Source of the DNA: Manduca sexta
Taxonomy: Eukaryota; Arthropoda; Insecta; Lepidoptera; Sphingidae
Reading direction: 5' to 3'
Length of the DNA stretch: 64,000 bases
NCBI RefSeq assembly: GCF_014839805.1
Contig: NC_051131.1
Coordinates: 2,468,913 to 2,532,912 of the forward strand
Part shown: one piece after another, positions 1 through 13,745 of the stretch
Layout of the letters: each line of letters opens with the position of its first letter
How positions within the stretch are numbered: the stretch's first letter is position 1
Notes under the pieces: generated by a model
What the model was told of the DNA's origin: nothing
The model's input: only the letters and a program-made list of their open reading frames with translations
Database searches by the model: none
Program-made: the position numbers and the translations under genes

Positions 1-1512
1 GTTCACACAAGTAATTACGGAATAGCTATCATAAAAAGTACTATTATATTACTGAGATATATGAGCCGCGAGTGAAAGCGCGTAAACATAATTTAGGTAT
101 TTATTATGATTGCAATAAAGTATGTTTTTGCAGTTTCACTTTTCAACTCTTCGTCCACAGCCCGGCCCCTGAACGGCTTTCTGTGTCCAAGGCTCGAGTC
201 TATTGGGAGCACTAGCAAACTAAACACAAACTCATAACGGGGTTTTGCCAATTACTGTCGTATTTAAGTCTATATCATACGAGGACGAACTGAGTTAATC
301 ATACTCTACATAAGTATATAGATAGACAAACATAATTTCAATACGTATAACACTTGTCTGCACTGAAGCTTAAGAGATTGCAAAGAAAAAGGCTAGGTGA
401 ATATTTGTATTAATTTCGTTTCGTGAATTGTTTACTCAAATTCTTGCGTAGGCAAAACAATATTTTAATTTTGTAAAACGTCACGTCTGAAGCCCTAAGG
501 TTTAGGCAGAGACGCAACTTCTGCTTTATTTTCAGTAACGATAAGTTCCAAACCTATTGCTATGACGGCCACACATTCAAATCTCTGGACTCATAACGTG
601 CGACTTTGAACCCACAAAAAAAACGGAATAGAACTTAAAATTAAACGGTTCACAATCTAAGTACACTATGACTGAAGTGGCGATGCATGAACACGACGTC
701 ATATTAAATGAATGGACCACTAACCAGCTGTAAATAACCCACAAGTAGGGGTCCGAGTAACTATTTAATACTGATCTCGGATTTGGCTCCGAGAACGAGC
801 GGACCTGACAGTTATAAAACAGTGGATACCTTATATATAGCCAGTTTTGATAAATTAATGTTTCTTTTTTTTAATTACAATCATGTATGGGCCAACGGGA
901 AACAAAATCAACATCTCAAAACTGTGTTTTTTTATATTTTTTACCTGCCTCGGCTCCGCACGGGAAGCACTAACAATTACCTATAGCCAGATGACTTCTA
1001 GTGGAGTCATCGCTACAAAATATCACATGATCACCTGCTGGGCTAATCTGAATATTACCTAAAATTTGTTAAAATCGCTCTAACCGATTTGAAATGCATA
1101 GGAAACATATATTCACATATTTATTTTTGTATATATAGACTGATTTAACTATTTTTAAAAATACTCTGATACATTTACACTGTAGATATATGAAACTATA
1201 GATACGTGTCGAGATATGAAAATACATTGCGTATTTGATGTTTAGATAGAAATCATGAGTTTAGTGCGAGTTGTGAATAGTTCCCGTGGGTTTTGATATC
1301 GATTATTTATAAAACAATGGTTGCTGAATCCAAATATACAGTCTTGTATACTTACGTATTTTTCCTACGATCAAAGAAAATTTGTTTATAAAACGCCTTC
1401 ACAACGATTGAGATGAGCTAAAAACAGAAACACTAATATTATGCGTTTTTCAATAAGTAACATATTCGATTATTTTTAAATTTTATGGTAACAAGACATG
1501 TATGACTACTGA
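1..1512. other. AT-rich stretch, no gene recognised
   Basis: I see no gene, RNA or clear repeat here. Open frames are short and have no recognisable motif. The base composition is like the rest of the non-transposon background in this window. Confidence 0.5.
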
Positions 1513-1762
1513 CTACTTCGGTGGCGTATTGGTATTGTATATGCGGTATGAAACCATTTTGAGGTTCCTGATTCGGGCAAAGTTAAATTAGGTTTTTCTG
1601 CTCAGTATTAGCCCAGAGTCTGGATTCCTACCTGATATGGCAATAGGCTCGCCGCTTATCACATCATGGTATGGTTCAAAAAGGCGAAAAGTTTGCCCTG
1701 GTTGCACCTCTGCTTATATTCCTGAAAGGGTTATACTCGTAGGCGCAATATGTGTTTGTTTT
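1513..1762 (+). mobile_element. tRNA-headed SINE (second family), near full length, diverged
   Basis: The 5' part (about 1513-1580) is a decayed tRNA-like head with an A-box-like segment (TTCGGTGGCGTATTGGTA) and a B-box-like segment (GGTTCCTGATTC). The body that follows contains a core around 1634-1670 reading GATATGGCAATAGGCTCGCC, then CTATCACAT-like sequence. The same body and a better preserved head occur on the minus strand at 36842-37003, so the two define one family. The end near 1740-1762 is a degraded version of a widespread lepidopteran SINE tail. Head and body are seen in the sequence; calling it a Pol III SINE is inference from that structure. Confidence 0.65.
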
Positions 1763-2013
1763 CTTAGAAACTAAGAATGTAAGTATACGACTAAAAATAT
1801 GAAATCGGTGACTCGATAAAGAGCTGGCGTCCAGGGCTCGGCTCTTCTAATTTGAAGTTTACTGTTCATTTAATATTAATTATTGTTTAGTTTAACGGTA
1901 AAACTGTACACATTAAAGAAATCAATGCATGAAGGTTCCTATGTAGGATCTTTCGTATTAGCCTTAGTGTAGCTGTGTGCCCTTATTCCTTCCAATATTA
2001 ATTATATCACATT

Positions 2014-2343
2014 AATAATAATAATAATAATATCAGCCCTGTATTATATACTTGCCCACTGCTGAGCACGGGCCTCCTCTACTACAGAGAGGGATTAGGC
2101 CTTAGTCCACCACGCTGGCCTAGTGCGGATTGGTAGACTTCACACACCTTCGAAATTCCTATAGAGAACTTCTCAGATGTGCAGGTTTCCTCACGATGTT
2201 TTCCTTAACCGTTAAAGCGAACGATAAATTCACAAAGAATACACACATGATCTTAGAAAAGTCAGAGGTGTGTGCCCTTGGGATTTGAATCTGCGGACAT
2301 TCGTCTTCGCAGTCCGTTCCACACCCAACTAGGCTATCGCCGC
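2014..2343 (-). mobile_element. tRNA-derived SINE with (ATT)n tail (Metulj-like), full length
   Basis: Read on the minus strand, it starts with a tRNA-like head (A box TAGCCTAGTTGG, B box a variant of GGTTCAAATCC), then a body of about 250 bp ending in TACAGGGCTGATA and a simple ATT tail. On the plus strand that tail appears as AATAATAAT at 2014-2033. It is close to the copies at 8853, 21450, 34305 and 57890, so it is a fairly young member. No internal protein code is expected. The match to the butterfly SINE called Metulj is from memory of that family. Confidence 0.85.
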
Positions 2344-3992
2344 TTTTACAACAAAATATTGTTGTGTTATTTTCTACAAAATATTGTCTTTTAATATTTT
2401 ATCTAACTGCTTCATATTCGTGGCGAATACAATTAATTACTATCATCTGGCCCTAATATGGTTTCGACTGGGATCTTATCAAACAAGTACAATGCAAATT
2501 GAAAAACCAATCCAATATCTGTTAGCATGAAGTTTGAGAGATGATCAACGTATACCAGAGAAGAGCAAAAATATGCCTTCTAAAAAAAGGACGCTGCTAA
2601 TAGAACGCTGCTAATACGCAGTCAGTAATTGACTGACAATAAATTCATAGCTCGAACGCTTTGACACAAATAACAGCAGCCATTTTATCAACTATTTTTC
2701 ACATTGCAATATATTTTATTAAAGTGGCACTTGATTGTATTAGCCTGACAAATATTGACAACAAAATGCGCAATAAAAATGGATCGTCGTTTTATATGTA
2801 TAAAAGATAATTTAATAAAGTTTTCAGTCAGAATAAAATATTGGAATATTTCGCATTGAAAACTAATATTTATTGCTGGCAACTATAAAGCCGTTTTTAA
2901 TTTAAAATCTCTTGAAGACGTACTGAAATGAAATTATAAGCGCAATGCAAAGATAGGTCAGACATTTTCGTATTTTATACATTAGCTTTTACAGGCGGCT
3001 TCACTCACGTAAGAGTCTGATCCTGGATGCAACACCTTAACTTCTTTGGTACAATATAGTTTTAATTTCCAGTAAAAGAATTTTCAAAGACGAGTAATTC
3101 TTAATATGATTTTGTAAATAAATAAATAAACTCTTCATCTTCATATAATACTATAGATTTTTGATCAGAGTGTTTTCCATAAGAATTGAAGAGGTATATG
3201 AAGTTTAGGCTCCGGTTCGAACCAGGGTGACAGTCTAAAACCACCATTGCCACTGAAGAGCCGGCATTTACCATTTCTAAATACAACACAGTAACGCTAC
3301 TCTTTGACATACTATGTTACAATTAACGCGAAGTTTCTTGTACACCATTATAAACAGCACCCATACGAGATTCGTTTTACAACAGTATATGATTACATTG
3401 TAATTAGTTACTACGATGTAATTAAAGCGTAATATTATATACAATTATTGTTTAATTATTTGGTACGCTTCATTAGTGAAACAGGAAGGTACGGTGAACC
3501 GTAAGATTGAAGGCTCCATGCTTATGTCGGAAAATTATCTGGAATATCAAATCTTTAGTAATGTAAGTGCTAATTACACTGACTATAATATGCTCTACAG
3601 CGGAACACAACAATATTAACCCAATCGTAATTTGAATAAGCAATGTATTAACTCGCTTTCTAGACCATCATATAAAAACCAGGAAATCTTAGGCCCAATT
3701 AGTGAAATACTTTTCAGTGATAAGTAGCATTAATAAACAAAAGAATTTCAATTGTTTCATATCATCTCTACGCGCGAGTCGAGGAAAATTAATATCCGAT
3801 ACAAGAAACAATTACACGGAAGAGATTAAATTCGCTGCTGAGAGAAACTTTGTGTTCATAATAAACTGTAATTAAGTTTGTTATATTTTTGTTACTAGAC
3901 AAGATACGTATATTATCATGACTGGAAGAAAAGGTAAACAGTGCAAGTAATATATCAATAATTCAGCATTCACTGGCGTGGTAACATAATTA

Positions 3993-4035
3993 AATTTACA
4001 AATCGAAATATTGCACGTATTTTGATTTGTAAATT
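3993..4035. repeat. Short inverted repeat (18-bp arms, 7-nt loop)
   Basis: The arms 3993-4010 and 4018-4035 are complementary at 17 of 18 positions around the loop TTGCACG. It could be a relic of a foldback element, a small hairpin RNA precursor or chance in AT-rich DNA. Confidence 0.5.
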
Positions 4036-4378
4036 AAATTTATTTGCGCGAATTGGATAATAAGTAAAATATATCATACTAGTTATAGCTCGCGGTAAAA
4101 AACCTTTCCCGCTACATAAATCCCTAAATCACTGCAGTGATCCCTCATGTATACGGCTCTAGTGCCATTTACTTAAAAATCTGATTTAAAATTCAAATAT
4201 TTCCCACACGTTCAATTAACTGGTATATAGGTAGCGTATCATTTAGATGCTAAATTAATGTTATTCGAATCCGTTCAACGGCTGCTGAGTTTATTTTCAT
4301 TTTTTATTAAAAAAAATTAATCGGTGTAATAAGACCATCTTAACATTAAACACTTGAAAAGTAAAGTGATCTCTACGT

Positions 4379-4394
4379 CCCCCCCCCCCCCCCC
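4379..4394. repeat. Poly-C run (16 nt)
   Basis: Sixteen consecutive C residues stand in otherwise AT-rich sequence. Such runs are mutable and prone to assembly error. Confidence 0.9.
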
Positions 4395-7300
4395 ACGCTT
4401 AATCTCGTAGAACGCAATCAGGTCGGCTCTACTGTGAAGTGCACGTAATTGTTCCAAGTTATTCCATTTAAATTATAAGTGTTTGCAATCTCATTTGTTC
4501 GCTTGAGCTCGAGATCCGTTATCTTGATAGCGAGAGATAGGCGTTGTACACAGTCGAGGGACGTCTAGTAACTCGAACTAGGGGTTTATAAGAATAATTG
4601 AAAAGTCTCTACTCTAATATAGACGTTAGGACTTACGGTTTGGGCACCTTTTTAGAGACCGTCAAATTGTATACAATTTTATTAAATTCGATTATTTTTA
4701 TTTTGAGATAAAATTAGGCAGTATTTTTTTTTAATATTGGCTGTCAAAAATGTGTACATGTATGTCAATGTGTAAGTTATAAAAGCCCCTTTTATATTTT
4801 ATTCTCTCACTGTAATAAAAACTCGGATATATCCAAGAATTCTCCGCTATTAGTTAGTCAAATTAATTTTAGTGCATTTGCAGCGCTCTGTCTCAGCCCA
4901 ATCCGAAAATTGCTTTGCAAACCGCATCAAAATCATCTATTTTCCAAAAAAACATTTTAAAAATAAAATGTAAACAAATAATAGTCGCTCTCAACTACAC
5001 CAAAATAACGATAAATCTGCGGTACCGTCGCGTTCGTGAAAAACGCGTGTAATTACAAGTTGAGTGAACAATGTCCGCTCATCTCACCCACGCCTCACAC
5101 TCACGGTACATGGGACACTTCGATTGGATGCGGTTCTTACATGTCATTCGGTACTAGAAAACCTAATTATAATACAATGTGGCCGTTACGATTTTATAGC
5201 AGTTGGTAAAAATGCTTTAACTATTTCCGCGAAGTGGGAGTGTTAGCTGTGTACCGATTTAATGGTTTTAGTGTAATTACTGAGCTTTATGATATTAAAC
5301 ATATAGTGAATAAGGAGAGCAGTGCTATGTCTCACAGAGCACTCCAGTCAAAAATCTAAGTGCGATTGCCACTGATAAATGGTTGAGGTGCTTACGATGA
5401 GGTTTCTTGCTTCACTAATTCCTCAGTTCAAGTTATACAAAATTAATTCTTTTTAAGCATCTATAAGATCCTCTTAATAATACTTTCGATTTCTTTTACG
5501 CGCACAACATTAGAGTATGCGGAAAAATATTATATTTATCGCAGGAGTTCGTAAGTTGTGACGTTTAGCGTCCGTACTAAAACGAGATCTAGTTACCCGC
5601 ATCGAAAGAAACGAGGGGTATCTCGGTAATATGTCTGCTATTTTAAATAGCGATTAGGTTCAGTTTCATACTTTCGCATTACAATCTCTCGAATTGGAAT
5701 ACAACAGTAAATACACAATCTTATTGTCTGGCGATATTTATCCAAACATACCACAAAAAATTACGTAGTATTCGGATGAGTATTATCAAAGAAAACAATA
5801 AACGAAACAAACATTAAGAAAAGTATTTAAAGGTATTCCGGTCGCTTACTCACGCACCAGATCGAGATACGAAGATTAGAGTGTAAAGTTTAGCGCCTGG
5901 CGGTGCCATTGTATAGCAGAGCGCAACTTACTTGATTCTTCGGAAATTTTCGTATTTCCGACGTACCAAAAGCTGAACAAAACATGCGGCATCGTATTTA
6001 TATTTGGTTTTGGTCAAAGCACATTTTAGTATACTTTCTGAAATTAATATTAGTAATAGATCGGATTAACTACTCAAGGAGAATAGTTACTGTCTTATAT
6101 TCTTTTAATTTTATTCATTATAATTTACCAACATCTGTTTACACGTTACCATTTACAACAAGAAAATTAGATTCTAATTTGTATTAGATTGGAAAAAATG
6201 GAATGCAAAAGTTTATCATTAATTTCAGAAACAAAATGACTCCTTAACTATATAATCTTGATTTTATTAAGAAAGAAACATGATCCTACTTGTTCACTAC
6301 GTTTTGTAAATATATATTTCATACGTATTTCTGATAGTACGCGAAGATTGACGACGCAATAAATACATTTCTGCCATACAAAGTTTGTATTTGACAACTC
6401 CATTCGATTATCTGTGAATAGAATTTATTACGTCACGTAATAGCATAATTGCGTCACTGATTTCGAGAATCATATCAACAATTTAGATAAAATTGGCTGA
6501 ATTTTCATCATAACACTGAGAGCATGTTTTATTGATTTACACGCCTAGGCTCGATGTTAATAAAAATCTAGCGTAGAAAAAAGAACATTGGCTCTTTTCA
6601 TCAATTAAGCGACATGCTCGTCTCGTCATTCATTTGCATTAAAAAGCAAGAATATAGCCGACTGTAAACAATATAGTGGATCACATAATAGTACATCCAA
6701 CATTGTCCTTTAACATGTTCTAAGGAATTAGAGTGCGTCGTCGACGTAAAATTTATGAGGATTAAAAGAAAGTCATATTTGGGTTTATGACTCTCACAAA
6801 CTTACAAATCATAACAGCGGTCACTTCACGTAGTTCTTTAACAGATTATAATCGCATACAGTTTCTATACTTTGCCAGTAAACCTCGTAACAACGTGGAG
6901 TGTGCTAATAGAGCTGGTAAGGAGCCACGTGTCGTTATCAATGATAACAGCTTCAAGAGCCGCCGCTAGCGCTCCACTCCGCATGCCGCTGTAAAAGCTA
7001 TCAGTTTAAACAGAAAAGCTTTTAATGATAAACGCTTAAAGCATCAATAGTTATGGAGTAAGATCATTTCTCTATCATACAACAATGTCGAGGTGTAAAT
7101 GATGAGTTGGTAAGAGCCACTGGTGATGAATAAAACTAATACTCAAAACTTAGAATAATAATACATATGTATGGCACTATTTTGTGTAGTCGTCAAGAGA
7201 TTTGAGTTAACATGAACATTCCCTACAATGATCCTCGATTGAAGTCTATGTGTAAAGTACAAAAACGTCAATATGTCGATTTCTCATATACCCTAAATGT

Positions 7301-8639
7301 CATTGTACCAAGACTCCCAACTAATCTGCCTACGTTACATTTTGATAAGTCTGTTGTAACAATCCGTTAAATTAGACTAGCACACTTAATTCATCTGTTG
7401 ACTCCAAAGACGCTACCTCCTAAGCCGAGGGTACGTATTGGCGCGTGTAGCCAATTTACCAGAGTAAAATACAAGCGTTAACACCTCACCTGCTCCAAGA
7501 CTGATAACCTGCAACAAACATATAGAATTAGCAATGCTTGGTTATCGGGACGGGAGCGCGAATAAATACACGCGAGCATAACTGATAGCTCTATTTACAT
7601 ACAGATATATTTATTGTAAAGTATAGTGCACACCGTATGAGCCAGTTAAATAAACAGTAATATTTCTGTTATCTCCCTTAATACCTCGTTATAGACCCAT
7701 ACTATGTCATCATAAGTCTAGTTAGCGTGTAAAATGGACCTTGGACCAAGAGGTCCTAAATTCGATCCTCAGATCTAGCAAAACTTGATGCGAGGTTAGC
7801 GACACAATTTCCTCAACTCGTTCAGGTCAGGATTGATGTTATGTATGCACTCGGTCAAAAAACTAAGTCAAAACCATTCTATAACAATTTCAATAAATGT
7901 CAACCTGACATTGGAATAGGATAAGGGCAGGTGGAAGTGCTCTCATAAATCAATAAGTCTGGCGTTGTTTCAATAGCCACGTCAAAACAAATTTAGAGAG
8001 GATTAGGTAGTTTAAATCAAATCGGTTTGTATTGACTGGACAAATTGATCGCAGAACAATGGAGGCTAATCCGAAGTCTGCGTCCTTCATGAGCCGGCAC
8101 TTTGAGTCGCATTGTTTACTCGCAACTTGGGCCAAGTTGAGCTGCGAAGTGCTATGTCACGTGATCACTTATCCCGCGGAATAGAGGATGATTGGCAACA
8201 AAGTTTTCCGAAAGTTTTACCTTTGTTTACCGCACGCATTATAAAACATATATTACGTATATACATACTATTACTGATTTAAGGGGCACATGTAGTTTGG
8301 TGCCCTACCAAATAATTTATACAAAGCATAACATTTTCATTATTATAGCAGCAGCCGTATATTTTATTTATAAAATTAATTATATTATCGTATAATATGC
8401 TAGACATTGCAATGATTTTATTAATTTATTGTACCGCGGTGAAGCCACATGGTTGTGGCCCCGACATTGCGAAATATGAATTAATTACTGTGTTAAAGCC
8501 GTACAGAACAACCCTTATAAATTGTGGTGGTTTTATTGTTGCAATATTCAATAATATATCAGCTCAAACATATTTTCAACAGAAATTTTTGACTAAATGT
8601 TAATAGTAATAACATAACTTTGTTACTTCAATATATTGG

Positions 8640-9240
8640 ATTGATATCCGCCAGTAGCACGGTGCGTTTTCATCGTTCCTTCCCACCGCGCACGTGCGAA
8701 CTTTGGCATGAACTATCTGTATCGGTGTTTTTCGAGTGCTATGACTTGTCCTTCTTTAAACGAGACTTAAAAAGAGTGCTCAACTCTCAGTAGACAATAT
8801 CTAGGCTGTGCCGCTAGTATTGTTTTAGTCTATGGGCAGCGAATGCTGCTTAATAATATCAGCCCTGTATTATATACTTGCCCACTGCTGAGCACGGGCC
8901 TCCTCTACTACTGAGAGGGATTAGGCCTTAGTCCACCACGCTGGCCTAGTGCGGATTGGTAGACTTCACTCACCTTCGAAATTCCCATAGAGAACTTCTC
9001 AGATGTGCAGGTTTCCTCACGATGTTTTCCTTCACCGTTAAAGCGAACGATAATTCACAAAGAATACACACATGAGTTTAGAAAAGTCAGATGTGTGTGC
9101 CCTTGGGATTTGAACCTGTGGACATTCGTCTCGGCAGTCCGTTCCACTCCCAACTAGGCTATCGCCGCCGCTATATGAATGCTGCTTACCATCAGGGGAA
9201 CCGCTTGTGCGTTTGCTACTAAAGCAATAAAAAAAATATT
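8640..9240 (+). mobile_element. Older dispersed repeat interrupted by a SINE
   Basis: Sequence on either side of the SINE (8640-8852 and 9177-9240) joins into one repeat if one copy of the 12-bp duplication is removed. The rejoined segment reads GAATGCTGCTTACCATCAGG followed by GAACCGCTTGTGCGTTTGCT and then an A-rich end. ACCATCAGG-(T/G)GA(A/C)CC with CGTTTGC is a motif I know from many lepidopteran SINE-like repeats. The outer limits are uncertain. Confidence 0.55.
8853..9168 (-). mobile_element. tRNA-derived SINE (Metulj-like), full length, nested, with 12-bp TSD
   Basis: It has the same head, body and tail as the copy at 2014. It is flanked by the direct repeat GAATGCTGCTTA at 8841-8852 and 9177-9188, a clean target-site duplication, and lies inside another repeat. 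This shows LINE-style integration and that this family was active after the host repeat inserted. Confidence 0.9.
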
Positions 9241-10689
9241 CTTTCATATCTTTATGATAGAGTCCTAAGTTACAAGCGACGTAGCAAACAAATATATTCA
9301 AATTTTAAGCATGTTTGTCTCGCATTGACAATTCTCGTGATGCGTTATTACCATTCCAAACGTGTTGTTTACTACCCCACTAGCAATTATCTCCGGCTTC
9401 ACTTTACTAACGTTACTGAGTACTCTGATAATCGTCTCGAATAGAGGTCAAATGTATACTAAATTTTAATTGAGGGCGTAGTCGTTTCAACTTAAGGATG
9501 AATATGACATTGTCGAAATATTCTAAGCTAATTGCGTGATCTTGTTTGTTTTAATTTTTTGCTTGGACAATCTCACGCAGGATAATAGCCCACTATACAT
9601 TTTTTTAGAATAATTAATAGCATATATGTATATAAACATCATTGCAATCTTTATCTTTAGAATATTAAAATGTCTATACCACTATAATATAGTAATTATT
9701 TAAAATGAATATAATTAGTAACCATTGTGTTATTACTTTCTTAGCCTTACTTTCTTACCAATGTTTGACGCCAAATATAATGGGAGAGGCACTTAATTCA
9801 ATTAATCATTGATTAAGTTTATGAATGAGGTCTTAGCCACCAGTTTGTGGACAGGCTCTTAACTCTTAGAGCCCCTGATCGCAAGTACAACAGTAATAGT
9901 ACGCAGTGCCGGAGACCGGCCATGTCTGCACATATGAATGAGGATTAACATCGCGGAGCTTGGATCAATATGATCAACACCGAGCATTATGGGGTTAGAT
10001 TTGTTTGGAATTATCTCATATATAATCTCATGGTAGTTGACCATTAAATGTTATAATATAAACAAAAATTTAAAGGAAATTATGATGTAATTTTTAATTT
10101 TTTAACACCTACCGCTGTCATAATTGTTATTTTAAAAGATAACTATGCATATTTATTTTATGAGTGTTTGACAATTTATTAGCGCATCACGATTAATGGG
10201 TTTGAGTGTAATTGAGTGTAGAGACTAAGTCCTAAATAAACATTCAAGCTAATCTTAATGTAATAAGTAGATAGTGGAAATTTAAACATTTGGAAGCAGG
10301 CAAAGACGCGACCAAAAGCTACTATAGATCATTTTAGCACTTAATTCGATCACATGAAATAAAAGGCATGTTTTATGGTTATTTCATAAATTGTATTCCT
10401 TTATACGTGGGCGTCCTACATCCTTGAAACTAGGAACATAAAACTAGTAAGAGATATATTTCGCAACTGTCTTTTGCGACCCATAAATCGGCTTAAGACG
10501 TTTTTTTGTGGATGTAACCGATTTCTTCCTTCGCCTAAACTTCGCCACACAAATCTGAGACGCAGGACTCTTATCACGCAGTGTAATGGCATCCGAAATC
10601 ACTTAAGCTAATCCGTTTTTTATTCTTCGCCTAGGCGTCTGGCTTTGAGGAATACGGCAAACGATTGTATATTTAAAATTGACTGATAT

Positions 10690-10792
10690 ACATATAAGTT
10701 TATATGTGTGTTCTGTGTATATTAGGCTCTATTTTTTTTTATATAACTTTATATATGTTTTTTTTATGTATATTAGGCTCTATTTTTTTTTA
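10690..10792. repeat. Tandem duplication, ~51-bp unit, two copies
   Basis: The segment TGTATATTAGGCTCTATTTT occurs at about 10716 and again at 10767, an offset of 51 bp, with more diverged flanking sequence in each unit. Confidence 0.6.
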
Positions 10793-11883
10793 TTTAAAGA
10801 AGATAAGTAAAATACCGAGAAATGATTCGAATCTCTATTGTCGACTGAAGTATAGCGGCCTGTCGCTGCCGCATATCTGATACTGAAACACGTGTATTCT
10901 ATTTCTTGTAATATTATGTAAGTAAACAACTTGATACGTAATATATACATTATACTATAATCTGTTCTATAATTTCGCATAAAACATTCTAAAATGAAAC
11001 AACCTTATTCTTACTAGTAACTATTTGCGTTCTACGACTTCGTATTTGAGACAAGCAATTACCTTATAAATTATTCAAATAAATTTCTTGTATTAATGCT
11101 ATATTATTATGTAATATTAATATCACTCATTTCTTACATAAAATCGGCTTGGAATATGAATATCAACGGTAATACAGACCCGGAATCTGACGTATTTCGT
11201 GAGTATCTTTCCTGTTCCATAAAGACTGCGTATTTCATTAATTAAAAACATATAAAAGAATATCATCAATTTTAATAATTTCATTTATAAAATTATATTT
11301 CTACGCCTTGTTGGACACACACTCAATTTGTTCACAGTTACTGCAACTTTAAACTAAATTATTTCGTTTGTGTTTTGACAATTCTTGTGAACTATAAAAC
11401 AATCTAACTATAGACGACTTTGTTTCGGCAATACTCAAGGCTTTTATTATAGCGACATTTGTGTCGTAGAAACTCTTATAGCTTTTACATTTTCGATAGC
11501 AAAAGGAAAAGTAATCGCTATCATTTTTATTTTTACAATTTTAATAGTATATCTTACAAATATATTTATATAATATCCCATAGTCGGCCCGTGCCGTTGT
11601 TAAAAATAAACTTATCGGAATGGCCTTTTTTATTTAATACAAACACCTACCAGGTTTCTTTCTCAGGAATATAATCTTCGTTTACCTTCAACTTTTTACG
11701 ATTACTTCCAAGGTTTCATATCAAACGGATTATTTTAATAATCTATATTATTATATGGTATTTTTTTCTATAAGGTTTGAAACGGAGTACTATGCGATAT
11801 CTTCCATGTGCGAACGACAGTCGCTATCTACTCTGGTCCAAACATTACTTAATTTCCAAGTGGAAGTCATTTCGAAAACAGTT

Positions 11884-11916
11884 TGTTATATCTACTAAAT
11901 TTTGGTAGATATAACA
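11884..11916. repeat. Palindrome with 12-bp perfect arms
   Basis: Arm TGTTATATCTAC at 11884-11895 is mirrored by its exact complement at 11905-11916; pairing can continue into the 9-nt centre with a G-U pair. Confidence 0.6.
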
Positions 11917-12949
11917 TAGTTTTTACAATACGATGCAGTAATAACTATCAAAGAGAGATATCGTCTCTCTCCACAGCCGCGTTAATTATGTCAAGATGTT
12001 TAACTATGTACACCAAACACGACATTTTTAGTAGAGTAGATGAGTATGTTTATTTTTTTGTATACTATATGTATTACGTACATAACAACATTGATAACAG
12101 ATAGTTTTAACCATTAATTTTCTACACACATACAAAAACAGTAAAAAATGTATAAAAAGGCACACAGTTAACAATACGACGTGTACAGAGGATTTGTTTC
12201 CATGAGTATGGTAAAAGGGTTAGCAGCTCAGTATATTATGTTGTTTATCAGTACTGATTTTCAGCAGTACCACACTGCTGAGCCCATTTAGCGCAAAAAC
12301 GCATCAAAATAGCTAGGGCGCGTAGTAGGGAACTCCGTCCTTCCCTTTCCTTTGCCCAGTTCATTACGGCTATTTACGACCGGTGATATAAAGCCGGATT
12401 TTTTACTGTTACCTTTTTCAAGTGATGGTTGTAATTTATTTATTTTTAAACTCATTTTAATATTTATTCTGTACTGTGACAATAGTAAATTGTTTGATAA
12501 AAGAAATAGAAAAAAATCTTTATATTTAATAATTACAAACGTATAAAACAAATTATAAATCACGTAATTGATTTAATTATAATTCCACTTATAAAGCTAA
12601 GAACCACTTAAATGGCAAGTCGCGGCCAGAGAAACCAATTATCTTAATAGAAAATTACTTTCCAACGGTAATTGGTTTGCGGGTAGTCTTGATAATAACT
12701 GGGTAAATGTTCTTTCTTCTTATACTACAGAGGACTTTGATTAGGACAAGGCTTCCATTAGAAAAGGATCCTGGAACATACTCGGGATCACAATTGATTT
12801 GTTTTATTACTACGTTTCACTGGCGATGCGTATAACCTGATTCTTGCCGGCTTGCCTTTCGTAATTTCTGTGAAATCTTAGTATGATCATTAGATCAATT
12901 CGCACACCGCATTTATTTAAGCTTTGTTTAAGCTGTCCTCAATTTAGAA

Positions 12950-13745
12950 AAAAATTTTTTTTTTTTTTTTTTTTTCTATTTATTACAGAGCTAAATCATA
13001 ACCTGATTATGTCGCTCTGGTAGATAAATGTTACCAATATTTAACAATTTAGCTAAAATGACAAACAACGATTACTTAATTATACTAATTAGACTGATAT
13101 GAGGTGAAACATAAGGTGTACAGTTTTACTAACAACTTTGCATCTTCCGAATGAGGATCAGCTAAAACAATATTACAATCAGAGGACTCTTTTAGTATGT
13201 GTTTGCACATGTCTCTGCGAAAGGCTGCATTTCGAGCGCATTCCATCAAAATATGCAATAAATCCTCGGGTACATTGCATTGTGTACAGTTTGGTGAATC
13301 GACCTTTTTCATCAAAAATAAAAATCTTCTTGATGGGATATGACCAGTACGAAGCCTCATAATTATTACTGCTGCCTTTCTCGATAGGTTCAGATTATTA
13401 ATCCATGGAATTTTAAATGGATGTGGCTGTATCGTTTTATACCAAATGCCTTTTTCTCTAGAACGAGCATCAAAATACTCTTTCCATAAATCGTGACAAT
13501 GGTTTTTTATCAAATATATATAATTTGAGTAATACGGTAATATATTATATTGGACTCCATCCGTAATAGCTTGTTTAGCCAGGTTGTCTACTAACTCATT
13601 ATATTCTATACCGCAGTGTGATGGAATCCATTGTAATCTAATGGATCTAGAGTTGGATGTCAATTTACAAATACTATCCAGCGTTGTATAGGCTATCGGT
13701 GTGCCTCGAATGCCCGAGGTGCACCGAGCCAGATGTGAAAAAATA
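12950..13745 (-). mobile_element. 5'-truncated LINE tail with poly(A)
   Basis: On the minus strand it has the end of an RNase H-bearing coding region, a ~100-nt 3' UTR, a TAATAAATAG signal (12976-12985) and an A-tail (T-run at about 12955-12975 on the plus strand). The 5' end is cut off near 13740. Short similar A-rich segments (GAAAAAAA at about 12949 and GAAAAAAT at about 13737) may be the target duplication. This is the standard product of target-primed reverse transcription that stopped early. Confidence 0.75.
13085..13740 (-). pseudogene. LINE ORF2 C-terminal fragment: RNase H end plus zinc-knuckle-like tail
   Basis: The open frame carries the RNase H segment LQWIPSHCGIEYNELVDNLA, where the IPSHCGI-x-N-E-x-A/V-D pattern holds the last active-site Asp of LINE RNase H domains. 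About 100 residues later comes a Cys/His cluster CTQC-x8-H-x4-C (beginning CTQCNVPEDLLHILMEC) typical of LINE C-termini. The frame stays open upstream of the first TTG near 13663 to about 13740, where the element is truncated, so there is no true start codon. The N-terminal endonuclease and RT are absent, so it is a dead fragment. RNase H-bearing LINEs belong to the I/Jockey-related lineages; I cannot assign the clade further. It lies just downstream of the Copia element but is unrelated to it. Confidence 0.8.

Larger units (their letters stand above)
2344..8639. other. Long stretch without recognised genes
   Basis: All open frames here are under 70 codons and carry no motif. Visible structures are a run of 16 C at 4379-4394, an 18-bp stem with a 7-nt loop at 3993-4035, and a tRNA-like B-box segment around 7760-7785 that may be SINE debris. 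Nothing else is supported. Confidence 0.5.
9240..12948. other. Long stretch without recognised genes
   Basis: AT-rich with only short, motif-free open frames. It contains a degenerate tandem duplication of about 51 bp at 10690-10792 and a 12-bp-arm palindrome at 11884-11916. A segment near 12835-12870 (TTGCCGGCTTGCCTTTCGTA) resembles one at 21078-21100 and is probably repeat debris. Confidence 0.5.
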
